DNA of 64,000 bases from contig JAUZTG010000016.1 of assembly GCA_030734395.1 (NCBI GenBank), forward strand, positions 744,001 to 808,000, given 5' to 3'. Positions 44,579 to 55,216 of this stretch are shown here, in pieces. The translations under genes and the position numbers were made by a program. The notes beneath the pieces were generated by a model. It was given only the letters and a program-made list of their open reading frames with translations. It was not told where the DNA came from and did not search any database. Origin of the DNA: Sarocladium kiliense. Taxonomy: Eukaryota > Ascomycota > Sordariomycetes > Hypocreales > Sarocladiaceae. Positions within the stretch are counted from its first letter, which is position 1. Each line of letters begins with the position of its first letter.

Positions 44579-46474
44579 TCATCGTCGTCCAAACATGAAC
44601 GATCCGTACATGCCGCCGACCTCGGCGACCGCCACCGGAACCTTCCGCATGCCCCAGCTCTCAGCGCCCATCTTCCACCATCTGGCGCCGGAGTCTCCGT
44701 CGTTGTCCAAACGGACCAGCCAGTAGCGGCTTCCAAACTCCTTCGCAGTCCAGCCCACACGCTCCAGGCTCTTCTTATTCTTTGCCGCGCGCTCGTAGGT
44801 GCGCTCCTCGAGCTCGATGACATGCAAGGGTGCCGTGGCCGGAGCAAGGAGCGAGCTTGCACTACCGATGACGGTCTCCATGTCTGAAATGTCGAGGTAG
44901 CGCAGGTTGTGAGGGTGCCACTGGCCCTGCTGTGTGAAGATCTGGTGGATGTCGGACTGGTTGAGACCGCGGCCGACAGCGAGCTCCTCGAGGCTCTGAG
45001 AGAGGTTGACGAGCAATGGAACGTGGGAGGAGTCCATGCGGCTGCCCTTCAGGCTGAGAGAGCGCAGGGTCGGTGGCAAGCTGCGAAGAAGCTGGTCGAC
45101 GTCGTCCTTGCCGAGGAGGAGGTGGCCGGTGGTGTCAGTCGAGACGCTGAGGAAGACCAGGGACTGGTTGACAGCGGGGTGAGTGGTCAAGAACTTGACG
45201 GTGGCCTCGGAGGACAGATCGCGGCACTTGGCAAGGTTCAGGTGAGTGATCCTAGCAGTCGTGGGGATAGAGGCCAGGGCCTTGTCAGTGATGCGCGTGC
45301 CGGCAACGTCGAGGTGTGTCAGTCTGTGCAGACGAGGAATGATGGTCTCGAAAACAGCTGGCGACAAGCTGATGCACTTGTGGAACGACAGCTTCGTGAT
45401 GTTGAGGGTCTCAGGCCACGGCTCGTCGAGAATCTCCTTGAACCCATTACGGAAGCGAGCAGAGGAGCAACCACAGAAGTCGAGCGCCTGGATGCGCGGC
45501 ATGCCAAGGAAGAGCTTTCGCAGGATATCAGCATTGAGGTCATCGTCAATGTACTCCTGCGCGAGGAACTCTTGGAGGTACGGGGTCATCTCAAGGCACT
45601 TCGACAAGGTCTCAGTGGTGAGGTTGCGCGTCTGGGCACGCTCGCTGGCAGTAGAGAAGATGGTGGAGGGGTTGAAGTGGCTGAAGTCGAGGCGGCGGAC
45701 GATGGAGGCGAGAGAAGGGTACTCGATGATGGTCGCGAGGAACTTGCGGAAGATGCGCGAGTGAGGGATGGTGATGTGGCGGTAGAGGGTGTTGAGAGTC
45801 GCGGCGTGAATGGAGCGCGAGGTCAGCAGCAGCGACATGAGGTCAGTGTTGCGTGTGGTGAGGCCATTCGGAGGCAGCTCGACCTCGAGCAGGTCGATGA
45901 TCTGGCCGAGGACTTCGCTGGGGAGGTTCTCGAGCCTGGCCTGGCCTGGAGCTGGGGCAGATGCAGTCTTGGGCAGCTCCTTATCCTTCCTATCAGCAGC
46001 CTCCGGGGGAGGGCTCCATGTCATGTGCAGCTTGTGAAGATCCTCGCAGCTGCGGCTGGCCTGCTTTCCCTTGATAGGGATAGAGCGCCAGCCCTTGAAG
46101 CTGTCAGCCGGCACAATGAAGCCATGGAGACGGCTGTGCGGCTGGGTCAAGGGCGGCTGGAAGCCGAAATTAGGCTGAGGGAGCTCATCGCTGGGAGACT
46201 CGTCGAAGACCTGGTCGGGAACGAAGGAGGAGACCTTGGATCTGGTGAAGGTCTGAGCGAGGCCGTCATCATTCTCTCTCACAGAGGAGAAGGAGGAGCG
46301 GGCGGTTTTCTCGGAAGGGGAGTTCGAGCGGCCGATGGCGTTTGCGTTCTTCATGATGATGCTCATGGAGGTCGGAAGGTCGAGCACCATGTGGTGCTCG
46401 CTCCCATGGTGACCGGCCATATAAAGGTCTGGGGGAGCCTGCCGGGAGGGTGTGTGGAGAGGAGGGAAGGGCAA
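44579..46474 (-). CDS. F-box-like / leucine-rich-repeat protein
   Basis: Single exon, 631 aa from the ATG at 46474; a second in-frame ATG at 46420 (MAGHHGSEHH) is also plausible. Residues 1-175 are Ser/Pro-rich and disordered. An F-box-like segment begins at residue 181 (LENLPSEVLGQIIDLLEVE). A series of LRR-type helices and strands follows from about 230 to 540, with clear repeats such as LHRLTHLDVAGTRITDKAL, ITHLNLAKCRDLSSEA, LRSLSLKGSRMDSSHV and LRYLDISDME. The C-terminal 90 residues are conserved-looking, with paired aromatic blocks (SRYWLVRLDNDGDSGARWW). F-box/LRR proteins commonly act as SCF ubiquitin-ligase substrate receptors; a direct SCF role is inferred, since the F-box is divergent. 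High GC leaves the opposite strand open for 540 codons, a shadow. Confidence 0.85.
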   Translation of the reverse strand: MPFPPLHTPSRQAPPDLYMAGHHGSEHHMVLDLPTSMSIIMKNANAIGRSNSPSEKTARSSFSSVRENDDGLAQTFTRSKVSSFVPDQVFDESPSDELPQPNFGFQPPLTQPHSRLHGFIVPADSFKGWRSIPIKGKQASRSCEDLHKLHMTWSPPPEAADRKDKELPKTASAPAPGQARLENLPSEVLGQIIDLLEVELPPNGLTTRNTDLMSLLLTSRSIHAATLNTLYRHITIPHSRIFRKFLATIIEYPSLASIVRRLDFSHFNPSTIFSTASERAQTRNLTTETLSKCLEMTPYLQEFLAQEYIDDDLNADILRKLFLGMPRIQALDFCGCSSARFRNGFKEILDEPWPETLNITKLSFHKCISLSPAVFETIIPRLHRLTHLDVAGTRITDKALASIPTTARITHLNLAKCRDLSSEATVKFLTTHPAVNQSLVFLSVSTDTTGHLLLGKDDVDQLLRSLPPTLRSLSLKGSRMDSSHVPLLVNLSQSLEELAVGRGLNQSDIHQIFTQQGQWHPHNLRYLDISDMETVIGSASSLLAPATAPLHVIELEERTYERAAKNKKSLERVGWTAKEFGSRYWLVRLDNDGDSGARWWKMGAESWGMRKVPVAVAEVGGMYGSFMFGRR

Positions 46475-49400
46475 GGGTTCTTCTTGTTGAGGACCGGCTT
46501 GGTGGTGCGTGCGCAGGGCCTCTCTCGGTGAAGGAGAGAAATGTATGGAGATGTGTTGTAAGACGCTGGGTCCGGTTCGCCGGGTAGGGCAGATGTGGGA
46601 GGAGAGTCGGACGAGGAGGTGTCTTTCTGTTAGTCAAGCGATGAAAGACTTAGGTAAGAGGCAGGGGGCGTCGATGCGCTGTGCGATGAGATGAGATGCG
46701 GGGAGGAGGTGTGCAATGGTAGATGTAGGTTGCAGTGAAGTAATGAGAACCGGAGCACGCGTAGTAGTTAAGGTATTGAGGGTCCGGAGGTGGTGGTGAT
46801 GGGCGAGGAAGAAAACAGGCGGAAGGGGTGTGCGGTGACAGGTAGTTTTGTTTGGGGTCCAGGCTAAAGAATGTGTCTAGAAACAAAAGTCTGTTTTTTT
46901 TTCTGTTTGAAGAATCCGGGGCCGGACGGCTTTAGAGTCTTGGTTAGCTAGCCGCAGTTATTAATGGCGTTGGTGGTGTGGTGCTTGGTTGAAGAGGCGA
47001 AGCAAAGGATCGGAAGCGAGCGAGCGAGGTCGGCAAGCAAGACAATGGGCAAATTCGCCAGGTACCAAAAAAGGAATTCAGGATTTTCCCCTTCGACTCG
47101 TACAGTGAGGCACCTAGTAGCAGCAGCAGTAGCAGTAGCCCAAGGAAAAGAGCGGAGAACGGCACATGGGAGTGTGTGTGCTGTCTTGATGGATGGATCT
47201 AAAGGGAAAAAAGAGGGCGAGATTGAGTAATGGAAATGCAGGGTTGGGTGGACTGGGACGGCCGGAGCAGAGGCCGGAAGAAGAGGAGAGAAAGGCTGGT
47301 TGATCAGGTGGATGTTGGATGAACTGGTCATGGGATCGCTGGAGGAGGAGACTATTGACGATGAAATGAAAGGGTGAGTAATAGCGTGGATTGGGCTATT
47401 CTATGCTGTTTGTTCTATGAGTATGCGGTTCTGGATGTTTCTCTATACTATGTCCGTTTGCGGTCGAGGTAAGGTTATTACTGGTGATGCTACATCCGCT
47501 TGGACCTGTCTGTCAAAGCGGCGGCAGCGGTATCAGCAGCACGACTGTCAGTCAATCAAGGCGAAAGGGAAAAAAAGACAAGGCAAGCGATGCAACACGA
47601 ATGGCGAAACCCATTCCTCCAAGCACAACACAGCGAACGCACTGGCCGTTGTGGCCCATTGGACAGCCATTAAGTAACAGGAAAGGCACGAAACGTAATG
47701 GAATGGGCTTGAATGGCCCTGGCTGCTCGCCCAACACCGCCTGTCTCATCCCCCCTGGCGCACCCAAGCCCGGCGGGCTTTGTTTTGCACGTCCGCGTGA
47801 CCAGTTTTCAATTTCACCATTGAAGCACAGTTCGTTTTTGTTGAGTTGCGATCGTGACGCTGTCTTTCCTGGCTGTTCTGTTCGCATCCATAGTTGGAGA
47901 GAGTCAGTCAGAGGCGACCATGTGACCAGTGGGAGGCCGGCTTTCGGACCCGGTGGCCCCGTTCCATCGCCTGTCAAAAAGTGTCCCTGTGCGATTTTCA
48001 GGGTGGCAACGGTACCTGACTCAACTGTGACGTCGCTGTTGTGGCTGCTTTGGTTTGCTTTGCTTACTTCGCCCCAGGCCAGGCAACGCCATGCCACTGC
48101 ATCCGGTCGCGCCTTGAAGCTGCACCTCTCCATGACTGTGACACCTCCAGCCTAGCATTACATTGTCGTCCATCCAGTCATTCCTCCATCCAGGGACACG
48201 CACGCGTCGCATCCATAGCTGCACGCACTTCCCTACAACGGGCCCCATCTGCAGCCAACGCCAACGCTAATGCAAAAGAGCCTCGACCCAGATCCCCATC
48301 TCCAGAACTGAATTCGGCCTTTCCTATTCTTCCTCTTCGTCCTTTTTCACCCCGCCTTACAAGCCCAAGCCGCGGCCAGCCGCTCGCTCCATTCGCCCCA
48401 AGTCACAACGGGAAGCTCCCATCTTCACCGCATCGTCTCCTCCCTACAACTCAGACGCCTCCGAACCGTATCTGGGGAATGCTAGTTCGTTCTCATGCGA
48501 AGCTACCAGTGGAACACGAACGTGCTTTCTAACGTTGCAGTCTTGTGGCACTCCACAATCCTAGACTTCCGCGGACCTCATCCGACAAGACCAACCTGTT
48601 AACTTGCTGTTGTGCTCTTCCCGCGCTCGCCATCGCCACGTAGTATGTCGTCTCACTCAACCCCGCATAGAACCTGCTTCTCGAGCCCTCCGTAATAAGG
48701 TAGCAGACGTGAACCAGGTGCACCATGCAAGGGCAGAGCCGCTGACATTCCACCCCCGGAAAAAAGCAAGCCGTTGCACTTTCGGAGCTGTCCTGGGCTG
48801 GGTGCAGGAAACGTCATACTGTGATTAGATTGCCTCTGCACCACTGTCAACGCCAATCACCCCTTCGACACGTCATACTGACCGCGTCTTGCTCACCACC
48901 ATGATGCTGTTTTACGTCGAAGAAACGATCGACACACCAGCATGTACATCTCAAGTACATACGGAGTACACGGCTGTAAAAATGGATCTTCCTTCGCCCG
49001 TCAAGAGCTTTTCTTGCAGCACGCCGTTTTGCTCGGCGGTTGAACGGCCCCGCCCCGCCTCAAGAGCTTCCCAAACCGGGGGGGTGCGTCTTTTGGCCGG
49101 CTCCATTTTACACGCATATCATAAGTCGTAGTAGTTTCAACGAGGAGACGGGGGAATTTTCTAGTTGGAGAATCAAGGCAGAGAAGTTCGTAGAAACTGT
49201 CCACTGCCACAGCCGAGTCAAGGTCGAGGTCCCCATAAACATTTTGCTCTTCCGGCGTTCGCAGCCTACCCTATCATTAAATGACCTGATGGGAAGGGCC
49301 TCTACAAAAACGAGCTTCTGACAATACTACGAGTGACAGCGAGCTGCCACTTCTGTGACCTCACATGATGGGGAATAAGGGCTATTGTGTTTCAAGATTG

Positions 49401-49688
49401 GTATTCTCGGGTCTCCGTTCAATGAGGTTAACATCAACGGATGTTTTGTCGTAATCATAACTACACATCTCCTTAAACACCAGCTAGACTGTTGTGTTTC
49501 AGACGAGAAACCTCGAAAGTGAAACCCTTATATACACAGTCGTAGAGGAAACAGACCCAATATGCGCCAGAAATATGCCATCTCTGCTAGACTGATCACC
49601 TCCTGCCATGCTCCCCTATCATAAAAAGCACTCTAGTTGAAGCATAAGCTCTGTTGTCGTTCTATCCATCGCGAACAGCTTGAACGCT
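46475..49688. other. 3.2-kb region without a convincing gene
   Basis: The left 0.9 kb on the minus strand is pyrimidine-rich and probably the leader and promoter of the F-box/LRR gene. From about 48.0 to 48.5 kb a 163-codon plus-strand open frame with low-complexity Pro/Ser content has no domain. The remaining part up to 49.69 kb has slightly lower GC and includes the 3' UTR of the ING-type gene. No tRNA, transposon or repeat array was recognised. Confidence 0.45.
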
Positions 49689-51852
49689 TCATCTCCCATT
49701 CGTCCTCTGCCTTGCTCCTTTCAGACGTTCTTTGCAATCCTCACAATACCATTTCGCTGTAAGACACAACTGGTCAGCAAAGATCCCGGACGCAGACACG
49801 GGAAAGGGGTAAGGACGGGGAAAGGGAGTACATACTCTTTGACCCTGGCGCAACCTTCAACCCAACACACGCCAGATGGAACCATTCCCTCGCACAGTCA
49901 TCTGAATCGCACGCCACCATCTCGCCGTAGCTCACTCCGTTACAGTAGCAGTACCTTGGCTCATCAGCATCGATATCGCCCTCATCGTCGTCACCATGAG
50001 CGCTGCTCGTCTCGGCTTCGTCCGGTACCCGCGGTGGTGGAGGCGGTGGAGCTTGCTGAACGGTTGAACCGCTTTTCTTGTGTCCCTTCTTCGTAGGACC
50101 ACCGTTGTCCTTCTCACCAGTGCGAGAGGGTCGGGCTCTCGCTGCTTCCTGGAACGTGGCGAGTGCGGGGGTGGATGGTTTGCTTGCTCGTCCGCTCTTT
50201 GTCGTGACCGTCGGAATTGGAGCCACTGGTGGCGTTGACTCCGTTTTATGCTCAACCTCCTCTGTTCTTGCTTCTTTCCTACTTGGAGCGGGGATTGCAG
50301 GCACAGTCTTGCCGTCCTTTTCGGCCTCCTTCTTGGCAGGCTCGCTCTTAGCGGCGGGTGCCACAACAACGGGTTGTTCTGCGGGCTTCGCCTCGATGCC
50401 AGGGCGCGGCCAATCTTTTGGAGCGGTTGAGTCTGGTGTTGGAGGCACTTGTCCGTTTGGCTTATTGGTGGCAGCTGAAGCTGGCTTTGGCTTGCCGTTC
50501 TCAGCAACGCTGTGAAGGGAGTTCTGCCGTGATCGTGAGGAGGGAGGGCGTGGAGCAGCGGCGTTCGGGGCTGGAGAGGCTCGAGAGGTCGTCTTGGGTT
50601 CGGGGAGCGAAGGCATGACGGGTGAGGAGGTAATCGAGGGAGACATTGCGGCTGGGCCGTTTTTCCTATGGTCCGTTAGCATTATACGATCATGATGAGG
50701 AACGCAGCTGTCATACGTTTTCTTAGCCTGCCCACTGGCGGACGGCAAGGCCTTTCGCTTCTTAGGCCCTTCTGGTGCAGGCGTCCCTCTTGGACTGCTT
50801 GTCTTGGCCTTTGGCTGGTTCGGGCCTCCAAACACACCAGCCATTGCGCGTTCTGCCGTAGCGGCTCCATTCGCGCCCTTCTCGACTTTCCGCTTCTTTG
50901 GAGGAGGATTGCCATTTGCTGTAGCTCCGGACGTGATACCAAGGCCAACCGCACTTTCGGCAGTTTTGCGAGCCTTGGTTTTCTTGCCCTCACCTTTGCC
51001 TTTGCCGTCTGGATCGTCGAAGTCCGACTCGAGATGATTATTCTTTAGACTCTTCTTCGCCTGCACGGCCTGCTTCCGGGCGTCGCTTCTAGCAGCCGCC
51101 TCTTCTGCGAGTGCCTGAGCAGCGGCTGAGATTGCAGCAGCCCCATCGCGCCTTGTCCGCTCAGCATGGGATGCCTTGCCTGTGCGGTTCTCTGGATAGG
51201 CCCAGTGTGTAGTGCTGCCCCATTTAGCTTCGTCACTGAACTCGTCCTCAAGGTAGGGCCAGACGTCCTCGATTCGGGTGAGCTGTTTCTGCAAAGCTTC
51301 GTTGGCCGTCGAAAGGACGTGGTTTTTCTCCTCCAAGGAAACGAGCATTTCGTGGATCTTGAAGGATGTTTGACGCAGCAATTGCTGCCGAGGCAAACTT
51401 GCGAGATCAAATGCCGAAGGGAAGCCGTTCTCTCCATCTGCTGTCGAGAGGCCGTGAGTCTGTTCTGGTGCACCACCACTCGAGTTTGCGCTGAGTCCTG
51501 CAGTCGCTGACGCCGCGTTCGCGTCGGCATGAGGTCTTGGAACTGATTTCGGATCAGTAGCTGCAGCTACAAGCTTGAACAGCTGCTCTTCGGGTCCGAA
51601 GATTTTGGCGTCCACTTCTTTGAGCAAGGTGAAGTGACGAACCAACTCCTTCGGCAAGGCGGTCATGGTATCGGCAAAGTGAGTGACAGCAGGGAAGATG
51701 TCGATGGGCTGATCACCAACGGGACCAGACAAATCGGCATCTCGTTCGCCCAGTGCCCTGTTTCGCGGCGGGTTGGTACGCGCCTGACGAACGGGTTGCG
51801 ACCGGCGATGCGACGAGGCATCCGCCACGGTCGGCTTCGCCGATTTCATCAT
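49689..51852 (-). CDS. ING-family PHD-finger chromatin protein
   Basis: Histone H3K4me3-reading subunit of a histone acetyltransferase or deacetylase complex (Yng2/Pho23/Yng1 family). Three exons: 51852-50717, 50665-49836 and 49756-49689; 677 aa. The 51-nt first intron (GTATGA...CATAG) is a multiple of three without a stop, so the frame reads through it. The last intron (79 nt, phase 1) restores the PHD C-terminus. The ING N-terminal helical domain is at about 50-215 (PAVTHFADTMTALPKELVRH). A long basic and low-complexity Ala/Pro/Lys linker follows. The PHD finger is at the C-terminus: YCYCNGVSYGEMVACDSDDC, EWFHLACVGL, and WYCEDCKERL from exon 3, giving the complete Cys4-His-Cys3 set. The length is large compared with yeast ING proteins (about 280-330 aa), mainly from the linker. 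The specific complex cannot be told. Confidence 0.92.
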
Positions 51853-52695
51853 GTGTAATGTATCGGCCGTTCGATAGTATGGGGTCTTGCAATCGAGCTA
51901 GAAACACGATGCTGTGTTCGGAATCGCGGGTTGCAGTTGTGCTAGATCGACTTCTCTCGCGGTAGTTTCGAAACCGGTGATCTTCGAAGGTATCGATCGG
52001 ACGCTGCTCAGACGGTGGCTGGACAACAAACCGCGGGCAGTGCTGCTCTGATGTCGTATACCTCGAGACTGTCCAAGAACGAAACTGCTGAACCTATACC
52101 GTGCTTGTATTTGTGCTGAGGGGCAATGCAACAGGCGAGCGAGAGCAGCAGAGGGTGACGAGGACAAATGCGGTGATGGTCGGCAGAAGAAGCAGAAGAC
52201 TGAGGTGCGAACCCGAACCACGGCAGCCAGCGCAGAGCAGCGCTAGCCCACCCCCCTGCGCTGTTCTAGCTCAACCCCCCAAATTCCCCCCAGGCAAGGT
52301 AACATCATCCGCGACCGGGATTGGCTCGTAACCCTGAGGGTTGTGAATCCCGTTTCGAGGCTGGCGTCACAGATGAATGCCTTTTTGATGTTGCGTGGAT
52401 ACGGTCACTCAATTGAATGGAAACGAAGACTTCTTTGCGGAAAGGGTGATAAACTAATGAATATACTCTAATCAATGCTTCTCGATATGTATCTAAGGCG
52501 CCTGGGACGCCAGAAGCTTTTTACATGATTCGAAGATGGCGTTCGCTCAGCCAGGAACATGATGCACAGGACAAACACCCATTGAACATTGAACACCGCA
52601 CAGGCTGTAATAACCGAAAGCCACAATCAGTTTATCATTACGATTACGCTCATAGCAGCGGTGGGTATCCTCGCAGCCCTTCAAATCCCCTTTCT
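51853..52695. other. Intergenic region between tandem minus-strand genes
   Basis: An 843-bp spacer: leader and promoter of the ING-type gene on the left, 3' UTR of the cis-prenyltransferase gene on the right. No defined element. Confidence 0.5.
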
Positions 52696-53920
52696 TCAGT
52701 CTTGTAACCGCAAGCCCTTTCCACTTCTCCCCCTCTTGGGTGCCTCCTCACGCTCACTGGCCTTCTTCCGCCATTGCCACTCGAGAAGCACCTTGATGAA
52801 GTGCTGAAGATCAAAGTCAGGCCACAAACAGTCAAGGAAGAAGATGTGAGTGTCCTGATGGCATTGCCAAAGCATGAAGTCACTCAAACGCTCCACACCG
52901 CTAGTTCGCACGAAGATGTCGAGTGGAGGATCGCTGGCTGTGTACATGTGCTTGTTGATAGACTCCTCTGTGATGTCTTCGGGATTGGGCAAATTAGATG
53001 ACTCGTAGGAGCTGGTCCTGGCCGCACGGGGTCGGGGTGGAGGAGAATCCGGTGGGAGGGTGGTGGAGGATGAGTTCCCACCGTCAGCGTCCCCATCCTC
53101 TGACGTCGTGGACTTCTCTGGAGAAGCGTCACGGATGGTCGGTAGTGAATCGCGGCCGTCAAGCTGACGAGAGAGGATATTCTGGCGGATTCGGGAAGGG
53201 GAGAATGGCATGTTCTTAGGCGGTGGAGGAGCGAGGAAGTCGTTGACCGTATGCTTGATGGCGGTTGTGATCTCGGCGCGCGATGTGTAAGGAAAGCAGA
53301 TATTGAGGGTTGCCCTGTGCGACACATGGCTTGTCAGTAATGAAGTCAATATGGGCAGTAGTTGTAGACTGACTTAGTGTTGTGGCTCGTTCTCGCAACA
53401 GCCTTGTCGACGACTTCCAGGACATCCTCACGCAGCAGCTCGCGCTGGCCAAGAACGCGAACACTGGCCCCGTAGCGGTCGAGAATATCTCCGTAGGAAG
53501 TGAGCTGCTCAAGCTTCACCTTTGCTAGCTGCATAAGCCCTTCGACCTCATACTTCGGCCGCTTGTAGTTCTCGATGCTGAATGCGTAGACCGTGACGAC
53601 CTTGACACCACATTTGTAGCAGATCTCCATGATCTGACGGAAAGAGGCGGTCAGCTCTTGATTTCCTGACATAGGACGGTCGCATGGAGTCAAAAGCTTA
53701 CCCTGGCTAATGCCTCGAAGCCACGATGATGACCCTCGACAGTCTCCATGCGATGGCTTCGGGCATAACGCCTGTTGCCATCCATCTCGAAAGCCACATG
53801 CTGTGGCACAGGACCCTGCTTGAGAGCGCCAATGAGCAGCTCTCTGAACTGTTTAACAGCCCATTCTCCTGGAGGCGACTCGACCAGTAGTCTACCGAGC
53901 GCGGATGCGATGTCGGCCAT
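52696..53920 (-). CDS. Dehydrodolichyl diphosphate synthase (cis-prenyltransferase, Rer2/Srt1 type)
   Basis: Elongates farnesyl diphosphate with isopentenyl units in cis to make the dolichol precursor for ER glycosylation. Three exons: 53920-53702, 53633-53374 and 53314-52696; introns of 68 and 59 nt; 365 aa. The catalytic region is at VPQHVAFEMDGNRRYARSH with the metal/diphosphate Asp at residue 47. Then come VEGHHRGFEAL, VVTVYAFSIENYKRP, NICFPYTSRAEI, and the conserved DIFVRTSGVERLSDFMLWQC followed by the WPDFD block. Between NICFPYTSRAEI and the RTSG motif is an inserted Ser/Pro-rich, acidic segment of about 85 residues, predicted disordered. The C-terminus is basic and lacks a clear RxG motif, as in catalytic Rer2-type subunits that partner with a Nus1/NgBR protein. 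The start is the first ATG of exon 1. Confidence 0.93.
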
Positions 53921-55216
53921 CAGGGAGGAACAAAGTGTCGATCTTGGATCAAATCGGGCGAAAGCGGTAGCGGCTGGTGGATGTCGTCAGAAAGTCGAAA
54001 AGGGTGGAAACGAGCGCTTCGAAGGGGATGACGAAAGAGTGGCCGACGTGATGGTATTAAGAATGAGAAAGGATCAGGCGTTGGGGAAGACAAGGCGCAT
54101 AATCACCTGTCAGTGGATTGAAGCATGTTCGAGGACTGGGAAAGGAGGGCCGTTCGTCTTACGTAGCGTAGCGTTGCGTACGTACGTTGCGAAGACTGTG
54201 GCGGAGGTTGGGGAGGCTGATCACGGCGCAGCGACGGGCCTTTTTCGTGTGACCAAGGCACAGGCTCCCTTGGCAGCCACTGGCGCCGCTGATGGTGTGT
54301 CCCTGTGGTGGCTGTAGCGTCAGCCACAGAAGAACCTGGATACAGCTGGTTTAGTGGCAGCTTTATCTGCGCCACAGCGATCACGTCCCGGGACGTAGAC
54401 AGAGGTTGTTGGTGCAATCTACATCATTACCGCTGCCAAGTTTGCGTTAATGAAATGCTTTGAAGCCACGAGCTGGAAGAAAGCGATGGCCGTGTATGAA
54501 GTCTTATATTGGGTCATAAGTAGTTGTCGAAATTTGGTAGTGGGCACAAGCCTGGCCATAGAGACCAGACCGGCTCTATCATATGCCCGTGAGTGGCTTC
54601 AAAGCTCATAGAGCGGTAATATGATAAGGTCGACTTGCGAACGACCCCGGGTTCTTTCCAGATGATGGCTAATCTACTCTGCAAGAGGTCATGTGCGATC
54701 GACACTCCGGATGTGCTGTCGTGCTTGTAGACCCTGGAACCTGGACTGGGCCGGGCACTCAGGTCTGCGGCATGTATGAGGTGTCGATGCCGAGTTCAAG
54801 TTCAAGGTGCCTTATCGCTTATCATAAGCATCGAGCTTGGACGAGTGGGGAGTGATTGTGGCCTGCTCATCGCAAAAGGCGGACCACATGCGGAACATTG
54901 GCGGACATGCACTGTTCTCCGCCCCTGCCTGACCGCCCCTCCGCATTGCAACCGCGATCTCACCCCTTGAATGATATATCCTCTTCAAGCAGAGCCACAG
55001 GACTCGCAACATGTTCAGGCCATCATTTCCCCTCAACTAAGCTCCTTCGATACCTAGCGCTGGCAAAAGAGACGTGGCTGTGTCCCAATGAAAAGCATTG
55101 ATGAATCCGGACGTGAATACATATATATATACATATAGGGACCGCTCTTCAATCTGATGAAGCATGAAAACTCCTGTTTTTTAAGTCGTTGCAAACATTA
55201 CGTATCTTGATCCGCC
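53921..55216. other. Divergent 1.3-kb intergenic region; boundary to variable right end
   Basis: It lies between the cis-prenyltransferase (-) and the FAD oxidase (+). No open frame with a domain. A short AT-rich run of ATAT repeats lies at 55120-55137, about 80 bp upstream of the oxidase ATG, and may include its TATA element. Confidence 0.5.

Noticed and set aside
44909..46531. 540-codon open frame on the plus strand
   Set aside because: Exactly antisense to the F-box/LRR gene; composition (Val/Glu/Leu-rich, no domain) is what the complement of a high-GC coding frame gives. The minus strand has clear LRR repeats.
48041..48532. 163-codon plus-strand frame
   Set aside because: Low-complexity Pro/Ser content, no domain or splice signals. 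Kept only as a possibility in the region note.
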